A DNA stretch of 64,000 bases from Sphaerotilus mobilis (GTDB lineage: Bacteria > Pseudomonadota > Gammaproteobacteria > Burkholderiales > Burkholderiaceae_C), in contig NZ_SGWV01000009.1 of NCBI RefSeq assembly GCF_004216565.1, positions 124,001 through 188,000 of the forward strand, given 5' to 3'. Under the pieces are notes generated by a model that did not search any database, was not told where the DNA came from, and was given only the letters and a program-made list of their open reading frames with translations. Position numbers and translations under genes: made by a program. This document shows positions 1 through 10,860 of the stretch, one piece after another; the stretch's first letter is position 1, and each line of letters opens with the position of its first letter.

Positions 1-453
1 TATGGCCAGTGCGCCGAGCTGTGCGGCAAGGAACACGCCTACATGCCGATCCATGTGAAGGTGCTCTCGCAAGAGGACTACAGCGCATGGGCAGCCGAAG
101 AGAAGAAGAAGCTTGCCGCCAAGGCCGATGATCCTGCCAAGGTCTGGGCGCTGCCCGATCTGGTCGCCCGTGGCGAGAAGGTCTACGCCGCCAACTGCCA
201 GGCCTGCCACCAGGCCAACGGCAAGGGCGCCGGCCCGATCAAGCCGGTGGACGGCTCGCCGGTCGTGCTCGATGCCGACAAGACCAAGCAGATCGCCGTG
301 CTGCTGAACGGCCAGAACAATGGTGCGATGCCTGCCTGGAAGCAGCTGTCCGACACCGAGATCGCCGCCGTCATCACCTACACGAAGAACAACTGGTCCA
401 ACCAGACTGGGCAAATCGTGCAGCCGGCCGACGTCGTCGCGGCACGCAAGTAA
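1..453 (+). CDS. coxB: Cytochrome c oxidase subunit II, C-terminal part (cut by window start)
   Basis: The visible 150 residues are the end of subunit II of an aa3-type oxidase, which takes electrons from cytochrome c in the periplasm. The CuA site is present in the motif [16 protein letters not shown], with ligands at visible residues C4, C8, H12 and M15. A fused cytochrome c domain follows, with a CxxCH heme site (CQACH, visible C66-H70) and a likely axial Met in NNGAMPAW. This CuA plus heme c architecture is the caa3-like form common in proteobacteria. The start lies outside the window. The gene is 29 bases upstream of ctaD and heads the oxidase cluster. Confidence 0.95.
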   Translation, partial: YGQCAELCGKEHAYMPIHVKVLSQEDYSAWAAEEKKKLAAKADDPAKVWALPDLVARGEKVYAANCQACHQANGKGAGPIKPVDGSPVVLDADKTKQIAVLLNGQNNGAMPAWKQLSDTEIAAVITYTKNNWSNQTGQIVQPADVVAARK

Positions 454-482
454 CACAGGCTCAACCGAGAGGTACACGAACC

Positions 483-2120
483 ATGAGCGCAGTTCTTCAC
501 CCCGGCGGCCACGCCCACGACGGTCACGGTCATGACGACCACCACGACCACCATGCGCCGCATGGCTGGCGTCGCTGGGTCTTTGCGACCAACCACAAGG
601 ACATCGGCACGCTGTATCTGCTGTTTGCCTTTGCCATGCTGATGATCGGCGGCATCCTGGCCCTGCTGATCCGCCTTGAGCTGTTCCAGCCGGGCCTGCA
701 GTACGTGAACCCCGAACTGTTCAACTCGTTCACGACGATGCACGGGCTGATCATGGTGTTCGGCGCGATCATGCCGGCCTTCGTCGGCTTCGCGAACTGG
801 ATGCTGCCGCTGCAGATCGGCGCCTCCGACATGGCCTTCGCCCGGATGAACAACTTCAGCTTCTGGCTGATGATCCCGGCGGCCATCATGCTGGTGGCGA
901 GCTTCTTCATGCCCGGTGGCGCTCCCGCCGCTGGCTGGACGCTCTACGCGCCGCTGACGCTGCAGATGGGCCCGTCGATGGATGCCGGCATCTTCGCGAT
1001 GCACATCCTCGGCGCCTCGTCGATCATGGGTTCGATCAACATCATCGTCACCATCCTCAACATGCGCGCCCCTGGCATGACGCTGATGAAGATGCCGATG
1101 TTCGCGTGGACCTGGCTGATCACGGCCTATCTGCTGATCGCCGTCATGCCCGTGCTGGCCGGTGCCATCACGATGACGCTGACCGATCGCCACTTCGGCA
1201 CCACCTTCTTCAACCCCGCCGGCGGCGGTGACCCGATCCTGTACCAGCACGTGTTCTGGTTCTTCGGTCACCCCGAGGTCTACATCATGATCCTGCCGGC
1301 CTTCGGCATCGTGAGCCAGATCGTTCCGGCCTTCGCGCGCAAGAAGCTCTTCGGCTACGCCTCGATGGTCTATGCGACCGCCTCGATCGCGATCCTGTCT
1401 TTCATCGTGTGGGCCCACCACATGTACACGACCGGCATGCCGCTGACCGGCCAGCTGTTTTTCATGTACGCGACGATGCTGATCTCGGTGCCCACCGGCG
1501 TGAAGATCTTCAACTGGGTCGCCACGATGTGGAAGGGCTCGATGACCTTCGAGACCCCGATGCTGTGGGCCGTCGGCTTCATCTTCGTGTTCACGATGGG
1601 CGGCTTCACCGGCCTGATCCTGTCGATGGCACCGATCGACCAGCAGTTGCACGACACCTACTACGTGGTGGCCCACTTCCACTACGTGCTGGTGGCCGGC
1701 TCGCTGTTCGCGATGTTTGCGGGCGTCTACTACTGGGGTCCGAAGTGGACCGGTGTCATGTATTCCGAGACGCGCGGCAAGATCCACTTCTGGGCCTCGA
1801 TGTTCTTCTTCAACCTGACCTTCTTCCCGATGCACTTCCTCGGCCTGGCCGGCATGCCGCGCCGCTACGCCGACTACCCGCTGCAGTTCACCGACTTCAA
1901 CATGGTCGCGTCGATCGCCGGTCTGGGTTTTGGTCTGTGCCAGGTCTACTTCTTCCTGTTCGTCGTCGTCCCGATGATGCGCGGCCAGGGCGAGAAGGCC
2001 CCGCAAAAGCCGTGGGAAGCCGCTGAAGGCCTGGAGTGGGAAGTGCCGTCGCCGGCCCCGTTCCACACCTTCGAGAACCCGCCCAAGCTCGACGCCACCG
2101 CGACCCGCGTGATCGGCTGA
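483..2120 (+). CDS. ctaD: Cytochrome c oxidase subunit I
   Basis: This 545-residue polytopic membrane protein is the catalytic heme a/a3-CuB subunit. The proton-pump and metal-site signatures are visible: the heme a ligand in TMHGLIM, the CuB His and cross-linked Tyr in [12 protein letters not shown], the His pair in WAHHMYTTG, and the heme-ligand motif [13 protein letters not shown]. Length and order fit family A heme-copper oxidases. A His-rich N-terminus (residues 6-24) precedes the first helix. A GAGAGG Shine-Dalgarno lies just upstream of the ATG. It is followed by a 39-residue assembly gene and ctaG, as is usual in Burkholderiales. Confidence 0.98.
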   Translation: MSAVLHPGGHAHDGHGHDDHHDHHAPHGWRRWVFATNHKDIGTLYLLFAFAMLMIGGILALLIRLELFQPGLQYVNPELFNSFTTMHGLIMVFGAIMPAFVGFANWMLPLQIGASDMAFARMNNFSFWLMIPAAIMLVASFFMPGGAPAAGWTLYAPLTLQMGPSMDAGIFAMHILGASSIMGSINIIVTILNMRAPGMTLMKMPMFAWTWLITAYLLIAVMPVLAGAITMTLTDRHFGTTFFNPAGGGDPILYQHVFWFFGHPEVYIMILPAFGIVSQIVPAFARKKLFGYASMVYATASIAILSFIVWAHHMYTTGMPLTGQLFFMYATMLISVPTGVKIFNWVATMWKGSMTFETPMLWAVGFIFVFTMGGFTGLILSMAPIDQQLHDTYYVVAHFHYVLVAGSLFAMFAGVYYWGPKWTGVMYSETRGKIHFWASMFFFNLTFFPMHFLGLAGMPRRYADYPLQFTDFNMVASIAGLGFGLCQVYFFLFVVVPMMRGQGEKAPQKPWEAAEGLEWEVPSPAPFHTFENPPKLDATATRVIG

Positions 2121-2170
2121 GCATCCGCTACAGCGATCCCGCGATCCATCGAAACCCAGCAGTCCCCGCC

Positions 2171-2290
2171 ATGTCCCTGCCTTCCGATGACAAGCGCCGC
2201 CAGAACCGCAAGCTTGGCCTGATCCTGGCAAGCGTGGCGGTGGTCTTCTTCCTTGGCTTCTTCGCCAAGGTCGTGATGTTGGGCAAGTGA
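2171..2290 (+). CDS. Cytochrome oxidase small assembly protein (39 aa)
   Basis: A short ORF starts with MSLPSDDKRRQNRKLGLIL and encodes a basic N-terminus followed by a single hydrophobic helix (about residues 15-35). It lies 50 bases after ctaD and 4 bases before ctaG. Small single-helix proteins at this position in Burkholderiales are annotated as cytochrome oxidase small assembly proteins; the assignment here rests on position, size and topology. A longer in-frame reading from 2036 would overlap the end of ctaD, so the internal ATG at 2171 is preferred. Confidence 0.75.
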   Translation: MSLPSDDKRRQNRKLGLILASVAVVFFLGFFAKVVMLGK

Positions 2291-2294
2291 CGCG

Positions 2295-2930
2295 ATGACA
2301 CGAGAGCAACGACCCAGCGCCGGTGTCGCGGTCCGCCGCGACAACGTGCGCATGCTGGGCAAGCTGGCACTGGTCGCCGGCCTGATGTTCGGCTTCGGCT
2401 ATGCGCTGGTGCCGATGTACCGGGCGATCTGCGAGGCGATGGGCATCAACGTGCTGTCGGTCTCGGAGCTCCGCCAGGCTGGCCGCAGCCAGGACGCCGA
2501 GACGCTGCGCAACACCCAGGTCGACCGCAGCCGCACGATCACGGTCGAGTTCGATGCCAACGCGCGTGGCCCCTGGGACTTCAAGCCGGCGCAGCGTTCG
2601 GTGCAGGTGCACCCGGGCGAGGTGACCACCGTCATGTACGAGTTCCGCAACGTGCAAAACCGGACCATGGCGGCCCAGGCCATCCCGAGCTACGCACCGC
2701 GCAACGCCTCGCCGCACTTCAACAAGCTCGAGTGTTTCTGCTTCAACGAGTACACGCTCGCGCCCGGTGAGGCCAAGAGCTGGCCGGTGGTCTTCGTGAT
2801 CGACCCGAAGCTGCCCAAGGACGTCACCACCATCACCCTGTCCTACACCTTCTTCGAGGTCGGGGCCAAGGTGAAGGGTGCCAATGGCAGCAGCGCGGCC
2901 GCCGCGCCGATCGTGGTGCCGGGCTCATGA
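2295..2930 (+). CDS. ctaG: Cytochrome c oxidase assembly protein CtaG/Cox11
   Basis: This 211-residue protein is the copper chaperone that delivers CuB copper to subunit I. It has one N-terminal membrane helix (about residues 22-40) and a periplasmic domain of immunoglobulin-like fold. The copper-binding CFCF pair is visible in LECFCFNEYTL, and the family motif with PSYAPRNASPHFNKLE precedes it. It starts 4 bases after the small assembly gene. Its stop overlaps the start of the next gene (ATGA at 2927-2930), so the three genes are probably translationally coupled. Confidence 0.96.
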   Translation: MTREQRPSAGVAVRRDNVRMLGKLALVAGLMFGFGYALVPMYRAICEAMGINVLSVSELRQAGRSQDAETLRNTQVDRSRTITVEFDANARGPWDFKPAQRSVQVHPGEVTTVMYEFRNVQNRTMAAQAIPSYAPRNASPHFNKLECFCFNEYTLAPGEAKSWPVVFVIDPKLPKDVTTITLSYTFFEVGAKVKGANGSSAAAAPIVVPGS

Positions 2931-3202
2931 ACTCGCCGATGCAAACACCCGAGCCACACGACCCACACGCGCCCGGCGCGGACCTGAAGGCGGCAGCGCA
3001 GCGCGAGCTGTCCTTCCGCCAGACCGCCGCGGCAGTCGCCTGGTCCTTCCTCGGCATCCGACGCGGGCGCGACTACCAGAACGACGTGAACCGGCTCAAC
3101 CCGGTGCACGTGATCATTGCTGGCGTGATCGCCGCCCTGCTGTTCGTGCTGGGCCTGGTCATGCTGGTGAAGTGGATCGTCGCCAGCGGTGCGGCGACCT
3201 GA
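2927..3202 (+). CDS. DUF2970 family membrane protein
   Basis: This 91-residue protein has a polar N-terminus, the family core FLGIRRGRDYQNDVNRLNPV and one C-terminal membrane helix (about residues 62-84). DUF2970 proteins occur between ctaG and ctaE in many betaproteobacterial oxidase clusters. The molecular role is unknown, and a part in oxidase assembly is inferred from position alone. The start codon overlaps the ctaG stop (ATGA). ctaE follows after 76 bases. Confidence 0.85.
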   Translation: MNSPMQTPEPHDPHAPGADLKAAAQRELSFRQTAAAVAWSFLGIRRGRDYQNDVNRLNPVHVIIAGVIAALLFVLGLVMLVKWIVASGAAT

Positions 3203-3278
3203 CCCCGACATCCGAACGAACCCTTCCGGTTCACCACGACAGACAACCACAGACATCAGCCAGTTTCAGGAGCTAGAC

Positions 3279-4160
3279 ATGTCGGCAGCGAGCAAGGGCG
3301 TCACGCCCTACTACTACGTCCCGGCGCCCTCGCGGCACCCGGTCATGATGGCCATTGGCCTGTTCTTCGTGATTCTTGGCGCCGGCCAGTGGATCAACGG
3401 CCACGGCTGGGGTGCCTATTCCCTGATGCTGGGCCTGGCCTGGGTGGCGGTGGTGCTGCGCCAGTGGTTCGGCGAGGCCGCCGGCGAGAGCGAAAGCGGT
3501 CTCTACAGCGACCGCATCGACGTCTCCTACCGCTGGAGCATGGCCTGGTTCATCTTCTCCGAGGTGATGTTCTTCGCCGCCTTCTTCGGTGCGCTGTACT
3601 GGCTGCGTGTGCAGTCGGTGCCGAGCCTGGGCAGCCTGGAGAATGCGCTGCTGTGGCCGGACTTCAAGGCGCTGTGGCCCAGCGCCGGCGTTGGCATCAC
3701 GGCCGCGCCGGCCGGAACGGTCGATGCGTTCAAGACGATGGGCCCGTGGCCGATCCCGACCATCAACACCGCCCTGCTGCTGACCTCGGGCGTGACGCTG
3801 ACGATCGCGCACCATGCGCTGATCGCTGACCAGCGCGCCAAGTGCATCCGCTGGATGTGGGTCACCGTGCTGCTGGGCATCGTCTTCCTGGGTTTCCAGG
3901 GCTATGAATACGCCCACGCCTACAGCGACCTGAACCTCAAGCTGTCCTCGGGCGTGTTCGGCTCGACCTTCTTCTTGCTGACCGGCTTCCACGGCTTCCA
4001 CGTGTTCGTCGGCATGCTGATGCTGTTGTTCATCACGCTGCGTCTGCAGAAGGGCCACTTCAGCGCCAAGCGCCACTTCGGCTTTGAAGGCGCGGCCTGG
4101 TACTGGCACTTCGTCGACGTCGTCTGGCTCGGCCTCTACATCGTCGTCTACTGGTTCTGA
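3279..4160 (+). CDS. ctaE: Cytochrome c oxidase subunit III
   Basis: This 293-residue subunit III is a seven-helix integral membrane protein that stabilises the oxidase core. Signature segments include PYYYVPAPSRHPVMM at the N-terminus, FSEVMFFAAFFGALYW, and the C-terminal HFVDVVWLGLYIVVYWF. The ATG at 3279 is chosen because AGGAG (3268-3272) sits 6 bases upstream; an earlier in-frame start at 3189 would overlap the previous gene and has no comparable site. It is the last gene before a strong hairpin terminator at 4235-4265. Confidence 0.97.
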   Translation: MSAASKGVTPYYYVPAPSRHPVMMAIGLFFVILGAGQWINGHGWGAYSLMLGLAWVAVVLRQWFGEAAGESESGLYSDRIDVSYRWSMAWFIFSEVMFFAAFFGALYWLRVQSVPSLGSLENALLWPDFKALWPSAGVGITAAPAGTVDAFKTMGPWPIPTINTALLLTSGVTLTIAHHALIADQRAKCIRWMWVTVLLGIVFLGFQGYEYAHAYSDLNLKLSSGVFGSTFFLLTGFHGFHVFVGMLMLLFITLRLQKGHFSAKRHFGFEGAAWYWHFVDVVWLGLYIVVYWF

Positions 4161-4234
4161 GGCGGACCCCGGCGGTGCCCGGCACCGCCGTCTGCCACCC
4201 ACCCGGAGAGCGGCCCTAGACCGCAGCAGGGAAG

Positions 4235-4265
4235 AAAAAAGAGCGCCTCGCGGGCGCTCTTTTTA
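4235..4265. terminator. Bidirectional rho-independent terminator after ctaE
   Basis: A perfect 7-bp stem, GAGCGCC (4241-4247) with GGCGCTC (4253-4259), encloses a 5-base loop. It is followed by a T run (4260-4264) and preceded by six A (4235-4240), so it can end transcripts from both sides. It separates ctaE from the converging DUF2909 gene. Confidence 0.9.
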
Positions 4266-4295
4266 TTGGCGGGGCAGACGCTGAACGGCCGTCGA

Positions 4296-4526
4296 TCAGA
4301 TCGGCTTGAGCGGCACGCCGGTCGGCTGGATCCAGCCCATGAACCAGCTCAGCAGCACAAACAGGAAGACCGCGACCGACACGCCGATGCGCACCGTCAG
4401 GGCACGCGCCATGTGCGAACGCCCATCCTGATCGTCGCCCTCGCGGGGACGCCTGAGCATGAAGACACCGGCTGAGGCCAGCGCTCCGAGAATGACGACG
4501 AAGGCCAATCCGATGATGAGTTTCAT
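4296..4526 (-). CDS. DUF2909 family twin-transmembrane protein
   Basis: This 76-residue protein has two membrane helices (about residues 2-22 and 45-66) joined by a charged loop, RRPREGDDQDGRSHMAR. It matches the DUF2909 pattern of small proteins placed between ctaE and SURF1 in Burkholderiales. Function is unknown; a role near oxidase assembly is inferred from the neighbourhood. It runs opposite to the cluster. Its ATG (complement of 4524-4526) shares the bases CATG with the SURF1 ATG at 4525, so the two start codons overlap head to head. Confidence 0.85.
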   Translation of the reverse strand: MKLIIGLAFVVILGALASAGVFMLRRPREGDDQDGRSHMARALTVRIGVSVAVFLFVLLSWFMGWIQPTGVPLKPI

Positions 4527-5307
4527 GGCGACCGATTATTCCACCCACCCCCCGCCCGAGCCCCGTCCGTCACGCCGCGGCCAGCAGCTGTTCGTGTTGG
4601 CGGCCGCCGTGGTGGTCTGTGCAGTGACCGCACGGCTCGGCGTCTGGCAACTCGACCGCGCCGACCAGAAGACGCGGCTGCAGCAGCAGATCGCCTCGCG
4701 CCACGCCCTGCCCCCGCTCTCAGCGGCAGACTGGCCGGTCGAACGCGCAGCTGACCCGTCCCTGCACGATCGCCTCGTGACGTTGCGGGGGCAGTGGCGC
4801 CACGACGGCACGGTCTACCTGGAAAACCGGCAGATGCAGGCCCGCCCCGGCTTCCACGTTGTCACGCCGCTGGTGCTGGCGCCCGGCGATGCCGTGATGG
4901 TCGTGCGCGGCTGGATCCCGCGCGATGGGCAGGACCGCACCCGGCTCGCGCCCTTGCCCCAGCCGGCGGGCGATCAGGAGGTCCAGGGCAGGATTGCCCC
5001 GCCACCGTCCAAGCTCTACGACTTCGGTGACGCCGGTCAGGGACTCATCCGCCAGAATCTCGACCTCGCCGCCCATGCCTCGGCCCTGGGCCTGCCGCTG
5101 CGGCCGGCGTCGATCCTGCAGACCGATCCGGTCCGTGCCGACGAGGCGCCACTGTTGCGCGACTGGCCGGCGCCGGCCGTCGACATCCACAAGCACCTGG
5201 GCTACGCCGCCCAATGGTTCGCCCTGAGCGCCCTGAGCGCAGGACTCTATGTCTGGTTCCAACTCATCCGTCCCCGCCTCCAGCAGCGTCGCAGCGCCAC
5301 GGCCTGA
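4525..5307 (+). CDS. SURF1 family cytochrome oxidase biogenesis protein
   Basis: This 260-residue protein has the SURF1 layout: an N-terminal helix, a large periplasmic domain and a C-terminal helix. Family motifs are GVWQLDRADQK, VYLENRQMQARPGFHV, VMVVRGWIPRDGQDR and HLGYAAQWFAL. SURF1 proteins assist heme A insertion into subunit I. The ATG at 4525 gives the expected N-terminus; in-frame ATGs at 4513 and 4516, with AAGG upstream at 4501, are alternatives. The next gene overlaps its end by 59 bases. Confidence 0.92.
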   Translation: MATDYSTHPPPEPRPSRRGQQLFVLAAAVVVCAVTARLGVWQLDRADQKTRLQQQIASRHALPPLSAADWPVERAADPSLHDRLVTLRGQWRHDGTVYLENRQMQARPGFHVVTPLVLAPGDAVMVVRGWIPRDGQDRTRLAPLPQPAGDQEVQGRIAPPPSKLYDFGDAGQGLIRQNLDLAAHASALGLPLRPASILQTDPVRADEAPLLRDWPAPAVDIHKHLGYAAQWFALSALSAGLYVWFQLIRPRLQQRRSATA

Positions 5308-5977
5308 CGAGGACGCACCGCTCGGCCTGACGGTGCATAGCCTGCCGGTCCAGCCCATCGAGGTAGACCAGCGCACCCGCAGCGGCCGCTTGCGCATGCT
5401 GCTTATCCTGCTGATGTGCGCCGCACCGGTGATCGCCTCCTACTTCACGTATTACGTGATCCGGCCTCAGACGCACTCCAACTACAGCACGCTGATCTTG
5501 CCGCCACGCTCGGTGCCCTCGGCCACCCAGCTGAGCCTGCAGGACCTCGCCGGCCGGCCGGTCGATCCGGTCACCTTGCGCGGCCAGTGGCTGCTGGTGG
5601 TGGTGTCCGATGGCGCCTGCGACAGCAACTGCGAGACGCTGCTCTATGCCCAGCGCCAGCTGCGCGAAGGGCTGGGACGAGAGAAAGAGCGGCTGGACCG
5701 CGTCTGGCTGGTGACCGGCGAAGCAGCGCCGCGCCCGGAGCTGTTGCCGGCGATGGCACAAGCCACCGTGCTGCGCGCCGTCGAGGGCCAGGTTGCCAAC
5801 TGGCTCGAAGCGGAAGCGGGTCGCCGGCTGGGTGATCACCTCTATCTGGTCGACCCGCACGGGCAATGGATGATGCGGGTGCCCGCCGACTTCGACCCGG
5901 CCAAGGTCCGCCGTGACCTCGAACGGCTGCTGCGCGCCGCCGCGTCCTGGGACCGGGCGGGTCGCGACACCCTCTGA
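5249..5977 (+). CDS. Sco-like membrane protein of the oxidase cluster
   Basis: This 242-residue protein has a polar N-terminus, one membrane helix (about residues 50-70) and a periplasmic domain that looks like a thioredoxin fold. A CxxxC pair, CDSNC in SDGACDSNCETLL, occupies the place of the Sco copper site, and LYLVDPHGQWMMRV resembles the late strand of Sco proteins. A copper or thiol role in oxidase assembly is inferred. Similar genes are sometimes misnamed cytochrome oxidase subunit I. It overlaps SURF1 by 59 bases and ends 9 bases before ctaA; the far upstream start could be shortened to the ATG near 5396. Confidence 0.75.
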   Translation: MSGSNSSVPASSSVAAPRPDEDAPLGLTVHSLPVQPIEVDQRTRSGRLRMLLILLMCAAPVIASYFTYYVIRPQTHSNYSTLILPPRSVPSATQLSLQDLAGRPVDPVTLRGQWLLVVVSDGACDSNCETLLYAQRQLREGLGREKERLDRVWLVTGEAAPRPELLPAMAQATVLRAVEGQVANWLEAEAGRRLGDHLYLVDPHGQWMMRVPADFDPAKVRRDLERLLRAAASWDRAGRDTL

Positions 5978-5986
5978 GTCGACACC

Positions 5987-7237
5987 ATGAACGCGGAGCT
6001 GATCGACATGAGCCCCGTCCTGCTGCTCGCCGGCATCGGCCTGCTGCTGGCCGGCGGGCCGCTCCTGTGGCTGTTGCGCCGCCATCGCCATGCCGGCACG
6101 CCAGAACGGCTGCGGGCGCTGACCCTGCTGGCGCTGTTCCTGACCTTCGACCTGATCGTGTTCGGCGCCTACACCCGCCTGTCCGACTCGGGCCTGGGTT
6201 GCCCCGACTGGCCGGGCTGCTACGGCAGCGTCAGTCCGCTTGGCGCCCGCAGCGAGATCCAGGCGGCCCAGTCCGCCATGCCAACTGGCCCGGTGACACA
6301 CGGCAAGGCCTGGATCGAGATGATCCACCGCTACCTCGCCACCGGCGTGGGCATGCTGCTGATCGTGCTGTGTGCCTGGACGTGGCGGGCTGCACGCCGG
6401 TCGGTGCGCACCAGCGGTCATGCCACGGCTGCGATCTCGCCCGGCTGGGCCACGCTGAGCCTGTTCTGGGTCTGCCTGCAGGGTGCCTTCGGCGCGCTCA
6501 CGGTGACCATGAAGCTCAACCCCGGGATCGTCACGCTGCACCTTCTGGGCGGCATCGGCCTGCTGGCCCTGCTGGCGGTGCAGGCGCAGCGCTACACCGC
6601 CGGCCTGGCCACGCCGGGCAGTGCGGTCACGGGTGACGGGCTCTGGCCCAGCCCAGTCGCCCTGAGTGCCGGCCTGCGCCGTGCCGTGCTGGCGGTGCTG
6701 CTGCTGGTGATCGTGCAGGTGATGTTGGGCGGCTGGGTGAGCACCCACTATGCCGTGCTGGCCTGCACCGAGTTCCCGACCTGCCAAGGCCGTTGGTGGC
6801 CGGAGATGGACTACTCGCACGCCTTCGAATGGCGCCCGGCCCTGGGGCTGAACGCTGCCGGCCAGCAACTCTCGCTGGCCACACTGACCGCCATCCACAT
6901 GACCCACCGTTTGGCCGCCTTCGTCGTGCTGGCCGCGATGCTGGCGCTGGGCATCGCGCTGCGACGGGACGTTGACGTCCGCGCACGGCCCTACGGCACC
7001 TGGCTGATCGCCCTGGCGGCCTGGCAATTCGTCAGTGGTCTGTCCAATGTGGTGCTGGGCTGGCCACTGGTCGCCGCACTCGCCCACACCGCCGGCGCTG
7101 CAGCGCTTGTCGCGGTGCTCGCTGCGTCGCTGGCCGCCTCGACCCGCCTCACCGTTCCCGAACCTGGCGGCCAATGGCCGTCCCGCCCGGCCACGCGCGT
7201 CCGCGCCACGCCGGGTGCCACACCCGAGTCCGCATGA
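5987..7237 (+). CDS. ctaA: Heme A synthase (COX15/CtaA)
   Basis: This 416-residue, eight-helix protein oxidises heme O to heme A. Visible landmarks are [20 protein letters not shown] in the first half, the His-containing [16 protein letters not shown], a Cys pair in [14 protein letters not shown], and a second-half His in [12 protein letters not shown]. Internal duplication of the four-helix unit is typical. Its TGA overlaps the ATG of ctaB (ATGA at 7234-7237), so the two heme-modifying enzymes are coupled. Confidence 0.95.
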   Translation: MNAELIDMSPVLLLAGIGLLLAGGPLLWLLRRHRHAGTPERLRALTLLALFLTFDLIVFGAYTRLSDSGLGCPDWPGCYGSVSPLGARSEIQAAQSAMPTGPVTHGKAWIEMIHRYLATGVGMLLIVLCAWTWRAARRSVRTSGHATAAISPGWATLSLFWVCLQGAFGALTVTMKLNPGIVTLHLLGGIGLLALLAVQAQRYTAGLATPGSAVTGDGLWPSPVALSAGLRRAVLAVLLLVIVQVMLGGWVSTHYAVLACTEFPTCQGRWWPEMDYSHAFEWRPALGLNAAGQQLSLATLTAIHMTHRLAAFVVLAAMLALGIALRRDVDVRARPYGTWLIALAAWQFVSGLSNVVLGWPLVAALAHTAGAAALVAVLAASLAASTRLTVPEPGGQWPSRPATRVRATPGATPESA

Positions 7238-8148
7238 ACGCCACCTCGAGCGCCGCCGCGCCGTCCCTCTCGCCCTGGCGACAGTACCTCGCCCTGACCA
7301 AGCCACGGGTCGTCCAGCTGATCGTCTTCTGCGCAGCCATCGGCATGCTGTTGGCCGTCCCGGGCCTGCCCGACCTGGAACAGGCCCGGCTGGCGCTCTG
7401 GGGCACCGTCGGCATCTGGCTGGTCGCCAGCGCGGCGGCGGCCTTCAACTGCCTGATTGAGCAACACATCGACGCCCGCATGAAGCGCACCGCGTGGCGC
7501 CCAACCGCCCGCGGTGAACTGAGCCGCACGCAGGCGCTGGTGTTCTCGGCCGTGCTGGGCGGCGCGGGCATGGTGGTGCTGCACGCAGGCGTCAACCCGC
7601 TCACGGCCTGGCTGACCTTCGGCACCTTCGTGGGCTATGCGGTGATCTACACCGTCGTGCTCAAGCCGCTGACGCCGCAGAACATCGTCATCGGTGGCGC
7701 TTCGGGCGCCATGCCACCGGTGCTGGGCTGGGCTGCACTGACCGGCGACGTCGGCCCCGAATCGATGATCCTCTGCCTGATCATCTTCCTGTGGACGCCA
7801 CCGCACTTCTGGGCCCTGGCGCTCTACCGCGCCGACGACTACGCCCGCGCCGGCCTGCCGATGCTGCCGGTCACGCACGGCAACGAGTTCACCCGGCTGC
7901 AGATCCTGCTCTACACCCTGGTGCTGCTGGCCGCCACCTTGCTCCCCTTCGTGCAGGGCATGAGCGGCTGGCTCTATCTCGCCGCTGCGCTGGTGCTGGG
8001 CGCCCGCTTCATCCACTACGCGTTCAAGCTCTGGCGCCACTACAGCGAGACGCTGGCGCGGGCCACCTTCCGCTTCTCGATCTGGCACTTGTCGCTGCTG
8101 TTCGCGGCGCTGCTGGTCGACCACTACACGCTGCCTTGGCAACGGTGA
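7234..8148 (+). CDS. ctaB: Protoheme IX farnesyltransferase (heme O synthase)
   Basis: This 304-residue UbiA-family prenyltransferase converts heme B to heme O. The first polyprenyl-diphosphate/Mg site is in [15 protein letters not shown], and [18 protein letters not shown] gives the second conserved region. Multiple membrane helices fit the family. The start at 7234 overlaps the ctaA stop; an earlier in-frame start at 7174 lies inside ctaA. The sco gene follows, possibly with a GTG start at 8145 overlapping this stop. Confidence 0.96.
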   Translation: MNATSSAAAPSLSPWRQYLALTKPRVVQLIVFCAAIGMLLAVPGLPDLEQARLALWGTVGIWLVASAAAAFNCLIEQHIDARMKRTAWRPTARGELSRTQALVFSAVLGGAGMVVLHAGVNPLTAWLTFGTFVGYAVIYTVVLKPLTPQNIVIGGASGAMPPVLGWAALTGDVGPESMILCLIIFLWTPPHFWALALYRADDYARAGLPMLPVTHGNEFTRLQILLYTLVLLAATLLPFVQGMSGWLYLAAALVLGARFIHYAFKLWRHYSETLARATFRFSIWHLSLLFAALLVDHYTLPWQR

Positions 8149-8156
8149 ACCGCCCC

Positions 8157-8792
8157 ATGCCCACGCCACGGCTGGCGATGCCGATAACGCCGCGTCGACT
8201 ACTGCTGGCCCGCGCCCTGGCGCTGGCGGGACTGTCGGTCGGCCTGACGGGCTGCGACGAGCCCCCACGAGCGCCCTTCAAGGCCGTCGACATCACCGGC
8301 GCCGACTACGCCAACCGCTTCGAGATGCCCGACCTCGACGGTCGCATGCGCACGCTGGCCGACTTCAAGGGCCGGCTGCCGGTGGTCTTCTTTGGCTACA
8401 CACATTGCCCGGACGTCTGTCCGACGACGCTGGCGATGCTGGCCGAGGTCCGCCAGCTGTTGGGCGCCGATGGCGACAAGGTGGTCGCGGTGCTCGTCAC
8501 CATCGACCCCGAACGCGACACCGCCGAACTGCTGAAGCCCTACGTCGCCAGCTTCGGTGCGGACTGGGTGGCCCTGCGGGGCGACGCCGCCCAGACCCAG
8601 GCCATGGCGCGGATGTTCAAGGTCTTCTACCGCAAGGCGCCGGGCCGCGAGCCCGGCAGCTACACCATGGACCACACCGCCGCGTCCTATGTGTTCGATC
8701 CGCGCGGACGCATCCGGCTGTATGTGCGCAACGGCATGCCGGCCGCCGACCTGGCGGCCGACCTGCGTCAGCTGCTGGCCGAACGGGGCTGA
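8157..8792 (+). CDS. SCO1/SenC family copper chaperone lipoprotein
   Basis: This 211-residue protein carries an N-terminal lipoprotein signal with lipobox LTGC (Cys33). It then has a Sco thioredoxin-like domain with the copper pair C84-x3-C88 (THCPDVCPT) and the third ligand His173 in MDHTAASY. Sco proteins deliver copper to the CuA site of subunit II. The ATG at 8157 is used; a GTG at 8145, overlapping the ctaB stop as GTGA, would add four residues and is a plausible coupled start. It is the last gene of the oxidase locus. Confidence 0.94.
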   Translation: MPTPRLAMPITPRRLLLARALALAGLSVGLTGCDEPPRAPFKAVDITGADYANRFEMPDLDGRMRTLADFKGRLPVVFFGYTHCPDVCPTTLAMLAEVRQLLGADGDKVVAVLVTIDPERDTAELLKPYVASFGADWVALRGDAAQTQAMARMFKVFYRKAPGREPGSYTMDHTAASYVFDPRGRIRLYVRNGMPAADLAADLRQLLAERG

Positions 8793-8812
8793 GTCGGGCG
8801 CAAACCTCGGCT

Positions 8813-8828
8813 GGGCGCCTCAGCGCCC
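8813..8828. terminator. Short hairpin between convergent sco and uup
   Basis: A 6-bp GC stem, GGGCGC/GCGCCC, with a CTCA loop sits in the 43-base gap between the converging genes. There is no T run, so its action as a terminator is uncertain. Confidence 0.35.
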
Positions 8829-8835
8829 CAGCGCG

Positions 8836-10716
<1,881 letters not shown>

Positions 10717-10769
10717 CGCGCAGATTTCCGTTCATGGCCTCGCGCCCGCACGGCGGGAATCGAGGCACC

Positions 10770-10812
10770 AAAGAAAACGCCCGAACAGCCGGAGCAGCCG
10801 GCCATTCGGGCG
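10770..10812 (-). terminator. Rho-independent terminator of pal
   Basis: CGCCCGAA (10778-10785) pairs with TTCGGGCG (10805-10812), with an inner GCCGG/CCGGC stem around loop AGCAG. Read on the reverse strand, the hairpin is followed by a T-rich tail (complement of 10770-10777). It lies between the pal stop and the uup start. Confidence 0.85.
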
Positions 10813-10860
10813 TGTGGAGGCGGGACCGTTGCGTGGCGCGTCAGGTCCCTGCCCGCTGGA

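Noticed and set aside
378-2717. Very long reverse-strand open frame opposite ctaD and ctaG
   Set aside because: It is an antisense frame of strongly conserved oxidase genes with His/Arg/Gln-rich translation; high GC removes stop codons.
5264-7306. Long reverse-strand open frame opposite the Sco-like gene and ctaA
   Set aside because: Composition is low-complexity Gln/Gly/Arg and it opposes clear conserved genes.
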